Shown: positions 1 to 7,918 of the stretch, one piece after another | Numbering within the stretch: position 1 is the first letter of the stretch | How the letters are laid out: each line of letters begins with the position of its first letter | Assembly: GCA_947459875.1 (NCBI GenBank) | Contig: CANHFG010000016.1 | Coordinates: 1 to 35,299 of the forward strand | Source: Ignavibacteria bacterium | GTDB lineage: Bacteria; Bacteroidota; Ignavibacteria; Kapaibacteriales; Kapaibacteriaceae | Length of the DNA stretch: 35,299 nt | Direction of reading: 5' to 3' | Position numbers and translations under genes: made by a program | Notes under the pieces: model-generated | What the model saw: the letters and a program-made list of their open reading frames with translations, nothing else | Told to the model about the DNA's origin: nothing | Databases searched by the model: none

Positions 1-1128
1 ATCCTCGAGGGGTCGATCGAGCAGCCCCTTGACCTTCTCTTCGGACCGAAGATCAAGGCGGGATTTCAGCGTGGCACGGGTACATCGATCAACCCCGAGG
101 ACCTGACAACAACCACCGGCGAGGCATCGGTGGGAGTTAGCATGCCACTGCTGCAGGGCATCTTCACCGATGCCCGGCGAAACCAGCTTCGGAAAGCAGA
201 GCTTCGTCCTGACTTTGCCGTTGCACAGCAGAAACTTGAACGCAATGCCCTTCTTCGCTCGGCAGCGCTACGTTTTCTTGACTGGAGTGAATCGTATGAA
301 CTCGTCAGCGTTGCCGATACACTCCTGAAGCTAGCACGGCTGCGTCAGGATTTCATCATCCGCCGATCGCTCAGTGGTGAGTCAGCCCTGATCGACTCTA
401 CCGAGGCTGCTCAGGAGGTGCGACGCCGGGAAGGCGAACGTCTTCGCATGTTGCGGATGGCCGAACAGCTGGGTGTGGACGTCAAGGGGCTTGTCTTTTC
501 CGACAACGGAATACTGATCCCGGATCCATTCGACGCACCAAGTTTGCTCTCAGGGCGCGTCGACTCGCTGCGATCGGCCGAAACGGCCATCAATGTGGCC
601 TTTGCAGCGCGCCCGGAACTGCGTCGCGTAGAGTTGAATCTTCAAACGGCACGCCTCGACTCGTCACTCGCTCGCGAGTTTATGCGTCCAAACCTTGAGT
701 TTGATGCCGGCGTAGTGGCCTATAACGCCGGGCAGCCGTCAGCATTGGATTACAAGGTCGGTCTGCGTGTACAGCAGCCGTTGCTCTTCCGGCAGGCATC
801 GGCCGGTGTGCAGACCACGTCGGTTGCGGTCGACCGTGCCGAGTTTGCTCTCCTGCTAACTCGCCGCGTTGTAGAGGTCGACGTACGAAACTCTCTGATC
901 GCCATCGATCGTTCACTCGAACGTCTGGTCATCGCCCAGGAAGAAGTCCGGCTGGCCCGGATCATGGTCAACGCCGAGCAGCAGCGGTTCACCGCCGGCG
1001 ACGCTTCGCTCTTGACGCTGAACCTCCGTGAACGGTTTTATGGCGAGGCACTTCAGCGGCTTGTCTCGGCCAAGGCCGACGTCGAGCGCGCCAACATGAA
1101 CCTTCTGTGGGCGATGGGTATTATCTGA
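1..1128 (+). CDS. TolC-family outer membrane efflux protein, 5'-truncated
   Basis: The reading frame is open from the first base of the window to the TGA at 1126-1128, so the N-terminus lies outside. The 375 visible residues have the features of TolC/OprM-type channel proteins: long alpha-helical stretches rich in R, E, L and A (roughly residues 60-150 and 230-375), duplicated halves, and a C-terminal segment reading AGDASLLTLNLRERFYGEAL then ANMNLLWAMG, which is characteristic of the last helical hairpin of the family. Such proteins form the trimeric outer-membrane and periplasmic exit duct of type I secretion or RND/ABC efflux pumps. The partner pump and adaptor genes would be upstream and are not visible. 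An internal GTG at 130 could act as a start, but homologous-looking sequence continues before it. The substrate cannot be inferred. Confidence 0.8.
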   Translation: MLEGSIEQPLDLLFGPKIKAGFQRGTGTSINPEDLTTTTGEASVGVSMPLLQGIFTDARRNQLRKAELRPDFAVAQQKLERNALLRSAALRFLDWSESYELVSVADTLLKLARLRQDFIIRRSLSGESALIDSTEAAQEVRRREGERLRMLRMAEQLGVDVKGLVFSDNGILIPDPFDAPSLLSGRVDSLRSAETAINVAFAARPELRRVELNLQTARLDSSLAREFMRPNLEFDAGVVAYNAGQPSALDYKVGLRVQQPLLFRQASAGVQTTSVAVDRAEFALLLTRRVVEVDVRNSLIAIDRSLERLVIAQEEVRLARIMVNAEQQRFTAGDASLLTLNLRERFYGEALQRLVSAKADVERANMNLLWAMGII

Positions 1129-1134
1129 TTGGCG

Positions 1135-1142
1135 TATCTTTG
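1135..1142 (+). promoter_or_regulatory. Bacteroidota-type -7 element upstream of etfBA
   Basis: TATCTTTG is an exact match to the TAnnTTTG -7 consensus known for Bacteroidota sigma factors. It lies in the gap between the TolC-like stop and the etfB start, 53 bases before the ATG. The same octamer occurs before the tRNA gene at 3551. No convincing -33 TTTG is visible at the usual spacing. Confidence 0.6.
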
Positions 1143-1195
1143 CAGCCCCTTTCAGCGATTTTTCAGAACGAATCACACCACTTACACGACCAATT

Positions 1196-1942
1196 ATGAA
1201 CATTCTCGTGTGCATCAGCCAGGTTCCTGACACGACCACGAAGGTGGCCGTCGGAGCCGATGGCACATCGATCAATCCGGCTGGCGTGAAGTTCATTCTC
1301 AATCCGTACGATGAGTTCGCGATCGAGGAGGGACTTCGCCTGCGTGAAAAACATGGCGGCTCGGTTACGGCCGTCAGCGTCGGACCGGACTCCGTAAAGG
1401 AAGTCCTCCGCACGGCCCTTGCCATGGGCGTCGATACAGCGATCCACATCAAGGACGATCTGCGTGCAGACTCCTTCACGGTTGCAAGCTCGATCGCTGA
1501 GCTCGCAAAGGAGACATCTCCGGAACTCGTGATCTTCGGACGTCAGTCGATCGACTTCGATTCATTTGCACTTCCGTCGATGGTGGCCGAGCTCTTGGGC
1601 TGGGCCGACATTCCAATGGTCTCGGCACTTACCGTTGAGGGATCGAACATCACCGCCGAGAGTGACATCGAAGGTGGCAAGAACAGCGTCTCGTGTGCCC
1701 TGCCATGTGTGATCAGCGCACAGAAGGGGCTGAATGATCCGCGCTACCCCAAGCTACCGGACATCATGAAAGCCAAGTCCAAGCCTATTGCCGAGCGCGC
1801 GGCATCGTCGGCGCAGCCACGCGTTGCCACAACGTCGATGACGCTGCCGGTTTCCAAGCGTTTGAACAAGGTTCTTGGTGACTCCGATGCCGACGTCCAG
1901 GAACTGGTCCGTCTCCTCCACGAAGAAGCAAAGGTGATCTGA
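1196..1942 (+). CDS. etfB: Electron transfer flavoprotein beta subunit
   Basis: The 248-residue product begins MNILVCISQVPDTTTKV and contains NPYDEFAIEEGLRLRE at about residues 37-52, both typical of the AMP-binding beta subunit of electron transfer flavoprotein. ETF is a soluble heterodimer that accepts electrons from acyl-CoA and other dehydrogenases and passes them to ETF:quinone oxidoreductase. Length fits the family (about 250 residues). The ATG is preceded by an A/T-rich stretch without a strong Shine-Dalgarno sequence, and a TATCTTTG promoter element lies 53 bases upstream. The etfA gene starts 3 bases after the stop, so the two are co-transcribed. There is no sign of disruption. Confidence 0.95.
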   Translation: MNILVCISQVPDTTTKVAVGADGTSINPAGVKFILNPYDEFAIEEGLRLREKHGGSVTAVSVGPDSVKEVLRTALAMGVDTAIHIKDDLRADSFTVASSIAELAKETSPELVIFGRQSIDFDSFALPSMVAELLGWADIPMVSALTVEGSNITAESDIEGGKNSVSCALPCVISAQKGLNDPRYPKLPDIMKAKSKPIAERAASSAQPRVATTSMTLPVSKRLNKVLGDSDADVQELVRLLHEEAKVI

Positions 1943-1945
1943 CAT

Positions 1946-2914
1946 ATGAGCATTCTCGTCGTTCTCGAATCACAGGCCGATGGCCTGAAGCGTACCAGTT
2001 GTGAGGCCATCACGGCAGCGGTTGACGTTGCCGGTGGCGCAGCTGTTACGGGCATCATCTTCAACGGATCGCAGCAACACCTTGCCATGGCCGGAGCGTA
2101 TGGACTGACAACCGTCCTGAATGTCTCCGGTGACGAATGGTCCGCGCATCCATCGGCTCGCATGGCCGCGGCGATCTCCGAGGCAGCGACCAAGGTGGGT
2201 GCAACGCTGGTGCTGTTCGGGGCCAATTCCACGGGCAAGAACATTGCCCCACGCGTAGCGGTGCGCCTGTCGGCCGGCTTCCTGCCCGACTGTGTGGCGC
2301 TGCATGGCTCGGCTTCGGCTATCGAAGCAACACGTCCCGTATACGCCGGCAAGGCACTGGTCAACGTCAAGTCCACAACCTCGACAACCGTCGCCACGTT
2401 GCGGCCTAACCTCTTCACGGCAAAGAACGTCGGAGGCAGTGCCGCTGCATCGGAGGCATTCGCGCCCTCTCAAACATCCTCGCTTCCATCACTGCAGGTG
2501 ACCAACGTCACGCGCAATGAAGGGCAGCTTGATGTTTCCGAGGCCGACATCATCGTCTCCGGTGGACGTGGTCTGAAGGGGCCTGAGCACTTCAACCTCG
2601 TTGAGAATCTTGCCAAGAGTCTGGGTGCGGCCGTCGGCGCATCCCGCGCCGTGGTCGACGCCGGATGGCGTCCGCACCGTGAGCAGGTCGGACAGACGGG
2701 CAAAACCGTCAGTCCTACCGTGTACGTTGCTTGCGGCATCAGCGGCGCCGTTCAGCATCTGGCCGGCATGTCTTCGAGCAAGATTATTGTCGCAATCAAC
2801 AAAGACAAGGATGCTCCTATCTTTAGCGTTGCCGACTATGGCATCGTGGGCGATGTGTTCGAAGTTCTGCCACGACTGACCACAGCGATCTCTGCCGTAA
2901 CAGGTAAGAACTAA
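1946..2914 (+). CDS. etfA: Electron transfer flavoprotein alpha subunit
   Basis: The 322-residue product is the FAD-binding alpha subunit of ETF. The C-terminal half carries the conserved FAD domain: VSGGRGLKGPEHF near residue 205, an SRAVVDAGW segment near residue 235, and the stretch from VYVACGISGAVQHLAGM through the KIIVAINKDKDAPIF and VADYGIVGDVFEVLP segments at about 258-308. It starts 3 bases after etfB and forms the expected beta-alpha order. Together they supply the electron carrier for acyl-CoA dehydrogenases. Length is normal, and no promoter of its own is seen. Confidence 0.95.
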   Translation: MSILVVLESQADGLKRTSCEAITAAVDVAGGAAVTGIIFNGSQQHLAMAGAYGLTTVLNVSGDEWSAHPSARMAAAISEAATKVGATLVLFGANSTGKNIAPRVAVRLSAGFLPDCVALHGSASAIEATRPVYAGKALVNVKSTTSTTVATLRPNLFTAKNVGGSAAASEAFAPSQTSSLPSLQVTNVTRNEGQLDVSEADIIVSGGRGLKGPEHFNLVENLAKSLGAAVGASRAVVDAGWRPHREQVGQTGKTVSPTVYVACGISGAVQHLAGMSSSKIIVAINKDKDAPIFSVADYGIVGDVFEVLPRLTTAISAVTGKN

Positions 2915-2927
2915 GGAACTCGAGTTG

Positions 2928-3527
2928 ATGGGCAAGGTACACGTCGACATACTAGGCCTCTCGGTCAATCCCAACTCGCAACGGGCGTATGCTCTTCTGC
3001 TGCGGGAGATCGACGGTGAGCGGCGTCTGCCGATCGTCATCGGAGAGCCAGAAGCGCAGGCCATTGCAAACGAACTCGAGGGTGTGCGTCCGCAGCGCCC
3101 CATGACGCATGACCTGCTCAAGAACGTCATCGACGCTCTCGGCGCACAGGTGCGCGAGGTGGTCATCACGGCGATCAAGGACGGCACGTTCTACGCGTCG
3201 ATCTTCTTCGAGTACTCGGATCTCGAGGTCGACGCACGTCCAAGCGACGCGATCGCCCTAGCCGTGCGATGCCAGGTGCCAATGTATGTTGATGATTCGA
3301 TCATGGAAGAAGCCTCGATCCACGCCGACGAGATCCGCGAGGTTGAGGAGGGGGCTTCTGACGATGAATCGGCACCGGAGCAGCTTCCTGCTCCCGCCCC
3401 ATCGGCCGAGCCACTGACGCTGCGTCAGCGCCTCGAACAGGAACTTGATCAAGCCATCAAAGTTGAAGACTATGAAACGGCGGCCCGCATCCGCGACGAA
3501 TTGGGCCGTCTGCAGAACCCACTTTGA
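2928..3527 (+). CDS. Bifunctional nuclease (BFN/DUF151) domain protein with C-terminal UVR motif
   Basis: Residues 1-130 match the BFN/DUF151 fold: a KVHVDILGLS opening, RRLPIVIGEPEAQAIANEL, RPMTHDLLKN, and DARPSDAIALAVRCQVPMYV near residue 105. The family founder is a plant protein with DNase/RNase activity; the role of bacterial members is poorly defined. An acidic, proline-rich linker (about 130-160) leads to a C-terminal UVR motif (about 166-196, QELDQAIKVEDYETAARIRD), the short helical hairpin also found in UvrB and McsA. The ATG at 2928 is preferred over the TTG directly before it, because an AAGGA lies 10 bases upstream. It follows etfA by 13 bases and is probably in the same transcript. 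Confidence 0.85.
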   Translation: MGKVHVDILGLSVNPNSQRAYALLLREIDGERRLPIVIGEPEAQAIANELEGVRPQRPMTHDLLKNVIDALGAQVREVVITAIKDGTFYASIFFEYSDLEVDARPSDAIALAVRCQVPMYVDDSIMEEASIHADEIREVEEGASDDESAPEQLPAPAPSAEPLTLRQRLEQELDQAIKVEDYETAARIRDELGRLQNPL

Positions 3528-3550
3528 GTTCTGTTTCTTGTGCGGATTTG

Positions 3551-3558
3551 TATCTTTG
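3551..3558 (+). promoter_or_regulatory. -7 promoter element of the tRNA gene
   Basis: TATCTTTG matches the Bacteroidota -7 consensus exactly and sits 16 bases before the mature tRNA 5' end. This gives the tRNA a short leader and its own promoter rather than dependence on the upstream operon. Confidence 0.6.
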
Positions 3559-3574
3559 CGTCCCTTCAAAAGGC

Positions 3575-3648
3575 GCCGGAGTAGCTCAGGTGGTTAGAGC
3601 AACGGAATCATAATCCGTGTGTCGGGGGTTCAAGTCCCTCCTCCGGTA
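3575..3648 (+). tRNA. tRNA with CAU anticodon (elongator Met, or lysidine-type Ile2)
   Basis: A complete cloverleaf can be drawn. The acceptor stem GCCGGAG pairs with CTCCGGT (first pair G-U), with A73 discriminator. The D stem is GCTC/GAGC, the anticodon stem is ACGGA/TCCGT with loop ATCATAA giving anticodon CAU, and the T stem is GGGGG/CCCTC around TTCAAGT. The anticodon stem lacks the three consecutive G-C pairs of initiator tRNA, and the first acceptor pair is formed, so it is not tRNA-fMet. CAU may be elongator Met or, if C34 is modified to lysidine, Ile2; the sequence alone does not decide. The 3' CCA is not encoded, as is usual in Bacteroidota. Confidence 0.93.
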
Positions 3649-3653
3649 CTCTC

Positions 3654-3684
3654 AACAGCGAAGCCCATAGCTTCGCTGTTTTTT
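3654..3684 (+). terminator. Rho-independent terminator after the tRNA
   Basis: AACAGCGAAG and CTTCGCTGTT form a perfect 10-bp stem around a 7-base loop, followed directly by TTTT. It lies 5 bases after the tRNA 3' end and closes its transcription unit. Confidence 0.85.
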
Positions 3685-3788
3685 GTTAGATCATGTTTAC
3701 GTCCCTATCGAGAGCCTCCCGGGAAGCTGGCGAGCCACACTTGGTTCTAATATCTTCCCCATATCACCGGTATGCAGTAACGTAACAT

Positions 3789-3796
3789 TACTTTCG
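3789..3796 (+). promoter_or_regulatory. Possible -7 element for the Cys-rich/T9SS gene pair
   Basis: TACTTTCG fits the TAnnTTyG pattern seen repeatedly in this window and lies 57 bases before the ATG at 3854. The rest of the gap between the tRNA terminator and this gene (3685-3853) shows no other recognisable element. Confidence 0.35.
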
Positions 3797-3853
3797 CAGT
3801 TGTTTGTGCGTGGTTAAAGAAACGTGCGTTTAGCAGTATTGGAGCTATTGGTC

Positions 3854-4564
3854 ATGAGGAGTATTCGCAATATCATCGTCTCTATAGCCGTGGTTTTTCT
3901 GAGTTTCCATTCAGCATACACACAATGTGTCGGTCCACCGAATCAGTGTGGCAATCAGACGCCAATCCAGTGTGAATGCGTTGGTACGGAATACGAGTTT
4001 AAGGTTTGCCATGCTGGCACAGAGTACGTTGCAAACGTCTGGATGTGCACTCAACAGGCGGTACCTCCGACACCTCTCGACAACCCCTGTACTGTTCCTC
4101 CCAACGAATGCGCATTTCCGATAAACTCCATTACATGGGTAAAGAAGATCTGCGTTCCTCAGGAGCTCAAGGATCAAAATCTCACTGCGGTCTATCAGGC
4201 GATTATCCGTGGAACAGACCTATGCTGCTTCAACTTCATCGGCGCGACCATCCCCGCCTGTAATACCGGAACACGCTGCTCCGATCTAGCAAACGCAGGA
4301 ATTTACTGTCACATCTTGGCGCTACCCAAGTGCTTATCAAAGAATTACAGCACCGGATGTTATACGGCTTGCGACAATGGTGAAAACTGCGCAAATCACT
4401 GCTTTATCGAGCGCAGGTACTGCAAAGAAACACCCACAAGCTGCTGTAGCTTCCTTCGATCGGTTTGCGAAGGCGCTAGTAATCCACCATGTACTGGTGG
4501 TTCATGCAATGTGTTTTTTAATGACTGCTGCAATCTTGGAGGCGGAAAATGCTGTTCAAAGTAA
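3854..4564 (+). CDS. Secreted cysteine-rich protein of unknown function
   Basis: I do not recognise a family. The 236-residue product begins with a signal peptide (MRSIRNIIVSIAVVFLSFHS, cleavage probably near AYTQ). The mature part of about 210 residues holds 29 cysteines, including five CC pairs (DLCCF, TSCCS, NDCCN and GKCCS among them), with spacing like disulfide-knotted extracellular proteins. The ATG at 3854 is chosen over an in-frame GTG 30 bases upstream, because GGAG lies 9 bases before it and the signal peptide begins there. The last 16 bases overlap the next gene, whose GGAGG ribosome site lies inside this coding sequence, implying translational coupling. Codon use is less GC-biased than in housekeeping neighbours, suggesting an accessory gene. 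The product is likely periplasmic or extracellular and may act with the downstream T9SS protein. Confidence 0.75.
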   Translation: MRSIRNIIVSIAVVFLSFHSAYTQCVGPPNQCGNQTPIQCECVGTEYEFKVCHAGTEYVANVWMCTQQAVPPTPLDNPCTVPPNECAFPINSITWVKKICVPQELKDQNLTAVYQAIIRGTDLCCFNFIGATIPACNTGTRCSDLANAGIYCHILALPKCLSKNYSTGCYTACDNGENCANHCFIERRYCKETPTSCCSFLRSVCEGASNPPCTGGSCNVFFNDCCNLGGGKCCSK

Positions 4565-6996
4565 AGTACTGTATCACTTATCTGCTGGTGTGTATTCACT
4601 TCCTCAGCTCCGATTCCGCGTTTGCACAGGGCCGTGAGCCAGATCTGTGGTGGACTGCTGTGACGCCGAGAACGGTGTTTCATCATCCTCTATGGGGTTA
4701 CGTTTCATTATTCGAATTCAATGGCCTTTACGGTGGACAAACACTGTCCGATATGAAGCCAATGCTTTCAGCGGAAAGCATGGATCGAATCAAGGCTTTG
4801 CCAAACATGGCTATTCTCCGCAGCGGTGTTTGGGTAGTAGGGGGAGGGACACCTCCGCGGGAAACACCGGGCAGTATTTTTCGGTTCACACCAGGAAAGG
4901 CACCCGAACTGCTCTCCGGTGCCGACCTGGATTCATCGATCATACTTGGGGGCGGCATCGACTTCGGAGTTGTGTGTCGGTCCTATGAGCCAGATGGTTT
5001 TGCTCTCAGTCGTCTGTATTCGACGAATAGTGGCGCAAGCTGGTTCTACGGCGAGTGGCCAGACTCGATGGAATCAGGAACATGGGGATTCGTCAATCGA
5101 CTCCCTGATCTGGGGTTCGTCGCCCTTTATGAGCGAGACACGACCTGGCATCGACTGGAGCTGCCTTCGAAACGGTGGCTGAAAACGCAGAAGATACCAG
5201 CATCCTGCCGGGAGCTCACCCCATTGCGCAACGGCTCCGCCGTCGCAGTTGTTCAGACGAGACCCGACATTTATACGGGGGTCGCAGTGCGACCAAGCGG
5301 CTCTCAAGAGTGGTCCATCCATCGGGACGTTCGCATACGCAACAGGAAGGATTCCCTGCGTCCAATCTGGCGTCTGCGACAGGAACGAGAGCCCGTGTTT
5401 CATGTGATCAATGATTCACTCGCAGCAATGGCACTGGATAGCGGGATCATCGTGTTTTCTGATGGTCGGGATGTGTGGTCAGTAAAAATGGATATCCCGA
5501 AACAACTGCGATTTGTTGGCAAGTCTGGTTCTTCTATCAGTGTTGTCGACGAAACGATGTACATGAGTTACAGCGACGGCCGAAGCTCTTCAACCGTGAC
5601 CTATCATGTTCCGTCAGGTACGACGAAGACACTTTCACGACTCCCCCGGATGCAGAAGGCCAACGACGTGATCATCGGCTTTGGCTCGAACAGTCTGCGC
5701 ATCTATCAGCCTGAGGAAGATCTTCAGCGTCCAATTCTCAGAGCACGTGGTGAAGGGGGCGAACCGATTTACCCATTTTCCTTCTCATCACTGGCGCCAC
5801 ACGTGGGGTCGATATATACTCACAATCAAAACGGAGAGGTTCTGGCGATAAGCTCCCGCGACAGGTCCGTACAGTTTGCCTCGTGGCTTCCCACCGATTC
5901 ACCTACGACATCCCGTGCGCAACACGAGATTGGCTTTCAACCATGTGTGTCAACTCCCGCCGGACTTATGCTCATCGGAAGCCGTGGACTTCGCCGCGTT
6001 GATGGTCGCGTAACGACGAACCTGCGAACCGACAGCACATCCTTTGTCTACGCAACCAATGACAGGACATTTCTGAGTGGTTATCGGAGTCTGGTCACGT
6101 CGGTCGACTCCGGCGTGACATGGAAGAGTGTACCAGGTCCGTTCGACAGCGCGAGTGCAAAGCCGGCGATCTCGTCATGCATTGTCAATGGACAGACAAT
6201 GATCGTTGCCTACCGTGGCTATGACGTGGAAACAGACGGAGTGCCTGACGGATTCGTCCCAGGCGGACTGCATCGGTCGATTGATGGCGGGTCTACTTGG
6301 GAGTCGTTGCCGCTACCTGTGCCGGCTCGCTGGGTCGAGTCATTACACAGATCCGAGTCCGGGTACTTGTGGTGCTGGGCCATCGATCAGTATCTCGAGA
6401 GGTCGGGAACGAGTTCGAAGTTCCGCTATAACACCGGAACTATTCTTCGTTCCTTAGACGATGGGAAGTCGTGGCAGGTCGTACACTCAGAGCTCGGTTC
6501 GCAAAAGCTTAAGGATCTGGCTCCCTGGAGCATCAGCTCACTCGGTGGTCGAGTTGCCGTTAACAGTGACGAGGCGATGCTGCTGACAGACGACGGCGGA
6601 AGTACATGGAAAACGTTTGACGATATTCCACTCGGAACGCCGATCAATGGATCGGTCATCGATACCGCAGGACAGATCTGGGCTGCAACAAACAAGGGCA
6701 TATACGTTCTTGATGCAACGACAAGTGTCAATTCTGATTTGCTGAACAACACTTCGTCGATGGAGCCGCACGTCTGGCCTAACCCGACTGACGGCTCATT
6801 CACCATAAAATGGAATACCCATCAACAGGGCAACCCTCCGGCAGTGATCGACGTCGTCGATAACCTTGGCCAGAGCGTCACGTATGCAAGCAACCAGAAC
6901 AGCATCTCGTTGTTCAGTGCGTCAGCTGGGATCTATTACGTGTGGTGGCGCGCTGGATCCTCTGCCGGAGCGATTCCCGTGATGGTTCGTAAGTAG
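4549..6996 (+). CDS. T9SS-sorted secreted protein with Asp-box (BNR) beta-propeller repeats
   Basis: The 815-residue product has a signal peptide (about residues 1-27, ending SAFAQ) and a long beta-rich body. Sialidase-type Asp boxes of the S-x-D-x-G-x-x-W kind recur near residues 158 (NSGASW), 519 (VDSGVTW), 577 (IDGGSTW), 636 (LDDGKSW) and 680 (DDGGSTW), which suggests a propeller. From about residue 741 a type A T9SS sorting domain follows (VWPNPTDGSFTIKW, later IYYVWWRAG, ending IPVMVRK). It would therefore cross the outer membrane by type IX secretion and be surface-anchored or released. The gene overlaps the Cys-rich gene by 16 bases and is preceded by GGAGG 6 bases upstream. Asp boxes are structural and do not identify a ligand or an enzyme activity. 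Confidence 0.85.
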   Translation: MLFKVKYCITYLLVCIHFLSSDSAFAQGREPDLWWTAVTPRTVFHHPLWGYVSLFEFNGLYGGQTLSDMKPMLSAESMDRIKALPNMAILRSGVWVVGGGTPPRETPGSIFRFTPGKAPELLSGADLDSSIILGGGIDFGVVCRSYEPDGFALSRLYSTNSGASWFYGEWPDSMESGTWGFVNRLPDLGFVALYERDTTWHRLELPSKRWLKTQKIPASCRELTPLRNGSAVAVVQTRPDIYTGVAVRPSGSQEWSIHRDVRIRNRKDSLRPIWRLRQEREPVFHVINDSLAAMALDSGIIVFSDGRDVWSVKMDIPKQLRFVGKSGSSISVVDETMYMSYSDGRSSSTVTYHVPSGTTKTLSRLPRMQKANDVIIGFGSNSLRIYQPEEDLQRPILRARGEGGEPIYPFSFSSLAPHVGSIYTHNQNGEVLAISSRDRSVQFASWLPTDSPTTSRAQHEIGFQPCVSTPAGLMLIGSRGLRRVDGRVTTNLRTDSTSFVYATNDRTFLSGYRSLVTSVDSGVTWKSVPGPFDSASAKPAISSCIVNGQTMIVAYRGYDVETDGVPDGFVPGGLHRSIDGGSTWESLPLPVPARWVESLHRSESGYLWCWAIDQYLERSGTSSKFRYNTGTILRSLDDGKSWQVVHSELGSQKLKDLAPWSISSLGGRVAVNSDEAMLLTDDGGSTWKTFDDIPLGTPINGSVIDTAGQIWAATNKGIYVLDATTSVNSDLLNNTSSMEPHVWPNPTDGSFTIKWNTHQQGNPPAVIDVVDNLGQSVTYASNQNSISLFSASAGIYYVWWRAGSSAGAIPVMVRK

Positions 6997-7011
6997 CACT
7001 GGGATGACTGG

Positions 7012-7165
7012 GAACCCCGCAGCCAAGACGGCCGATCGGCAGAGCCTTCCGTTACGCCGTATGTCTTTAGGATTACCTAGTGGCCTATCCGTGAATTGGC
7101 CACCTCGAGATCGACAACAACCGGATGGAGAATGCCATCAGACCTTTCGGTGCTCGGTTGGATAC
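7012..7165 (+). pseudogene. Remnant of an IS66-family transposase (TnpC C-terminal part)
   Basis: Read in the frame starting at bases divisible by three, this stretch gives PIGRAFRYAVCL, a stop (7068), DYLVAYP, a stop (7092), then IGHLEIDNNRMENAIRPF. This closely follows the conserved IS66 TnpC region 'P-IG-AL-YAL----L--YL-DG-LEIDNN--E-AIRPF'. Two in-frame stops, missing N-terminal sequence and loss of homology after IRPF show a dead fragment of perhaps 50 codons. No terminal inverted repeats or other IS66 genes are visible nearby. It abuts the decayed sorting-domain remnant on the other strand, so an IS insertion or deletion may have removed the rest of that gene. Confidence 0.8.
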
Positions 7166-7177
7166 AGATTTAATGCC

Positions 7178-7384
7178 TCACTCCTGCACCATCACCTTAC
7201 ACCACTCACTGCCACCCGCATGTGACACGACTAATTGATAGAACCCGGTACGAGGTGTTCCACAGAAACACTGAACTCCTGACGCGTAGTTGTTTGGATG
7301 ATCGAACCCGACAGATCAGATATCAGCTGACCGTAGACGTTAACAAGGGTGAAAAGCTTCACACGACCCATCTGATCGATCATT
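7178..7384 (-). pseudogene. Frameshifted T9SS C-terminal sorting domain remnant
   Basis: On the minus strand from 7384, the frame begins with an ATG overlapping the stop of the methyltransferase gene and reads MGRVKLFTLVNVYGQLISDL, then TRQEFSVSVEHLVPG, then hits a stop. A shift of one base at the PG continues as FYQLVVSHAGGSEW and KVMVQE up to a TGA at 7178-7180. This reconstructs the end of a type A T9SS sorting domain ('VYDLLGQL ... FSVSVEHLPPGxYQLVV ... K-VVQ'). The parent protein is gone: upstream lies the intact methyltransferase gene. A 50-codon ORF could still be translated by coupling, but the frameshift and truncation argue for a pseudogene. Confidence 0.7.
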
Positions 7385-7916
7385 CACTGGTATGTGGACC
7401 ACTCATCAGCAGCTGGCTAACCGCCCGCTCTTCGGCCGGTATCCGTATTCGCGTGAGAATGAGGTAGTTGAGTGTCGTAGCAATGATCGCCGTGAGATAT
7501 GCCCCGACAAAGAGAGGAATGACGAAGAACTCAATGAGCACGATAATGTAGTTCGGGTGAGAAACATACCTGAAGGGGCCTGCGGTGACTCTCTCTGCAC
7601 CCGGTACGATGATAATGCGCGTATTCCATGCCGGCCCCAGTGTGGCAATCGTCCAGTAGCGCATAACCTGGGCTACAGTGATCACCCCGACAAAGAGCCA
7701 CCAGGGCTGCAGCAGTGCACCACCTCGCAGTACATGCTCGATGATCCATGCGATGAACCACGAAACGTGAAGCGCTACGATCAGCGGGTAATGAGAAGCC
7801 CCATATTCACGTCCCCCACGCGCAAAGGCTAGCCGAGCATTGCGCTTGGCATGAACAAGCTCGGCAAGACGCTGCACAATGAGAAGGACGAGCAGAACAA
7901 CGGCGGCAACGTGCAT
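7380..7916 (-). CDS. Isoprenylcysteine carboxyl methyltransferase-like membrane protein (BpsB/YpbQ type)
   Basis: The 178-residue product has an N-terminal membrane helix (VAAVVLLVLLIVQRLAEL), three or four more hydrophobic segments, and the ICMT signature: WNTRIIIVPGAERVTAGPFR then YVSHPNYIIV with the invariant RYVxHPNY. It resembles Bacillus BpsB/YpbQ, encoded next to a type III polyketide synthase and reported to methylate its alkylpyrone products. Here too it directly follows a type III PKS: the start at 7916 is two bases after the PKS stop, which excludes the longer upstream-extended frame. A methyl transfer from S-adenosylmethionine onto a hydroxyl of the polyketide lipid in the inner membrane is the likely reaction. 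It is the last gene of the operon. Confidence 0.85.
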   Translation of the reverse strand: MHVAAVVLLVLLIVQRLAELVHAKRNARLAFARGGREYGASHYPLIVALHVSWFIAWIIEHVLRGGALLQPWWLFVGVITVAQVMRYWTIATLGPAWNTRIIIVPGAERVTAGPFRYVSHPNYIIVLIEFFVIPLFVGAYLTAIIATTLNYLILTRIRIPAEERAVSQLLMSGPHTSE

Positions 7917-7918
7917 GG

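Noticed and set aside
913-3187. Minus-strand open frames of up to 232 codons opposite the TolC-like, etfB, etfA and nuclease genes
   Set aside because: They are antisense to well-conserved genes, contain no recognisable domains and are rich in Arg/Ser/Pro, as expected for shadow frames in GC-rich DNA.
3575-3648. Initiator tRNA-fMet
   Set aside because: The anticodon stem lacks the GGG/CCC pairs and the first acceptor pair is formed, so this is an elongator Met or Ile2 tRNA.
7004-7467. Plus-strand frames of 73 and 81 codons as small genes
   Set aside because: These frames lie out of register with the recognisable IS66 remnant and antisense to the T9SS remnant and the methyltransferase 3' end.
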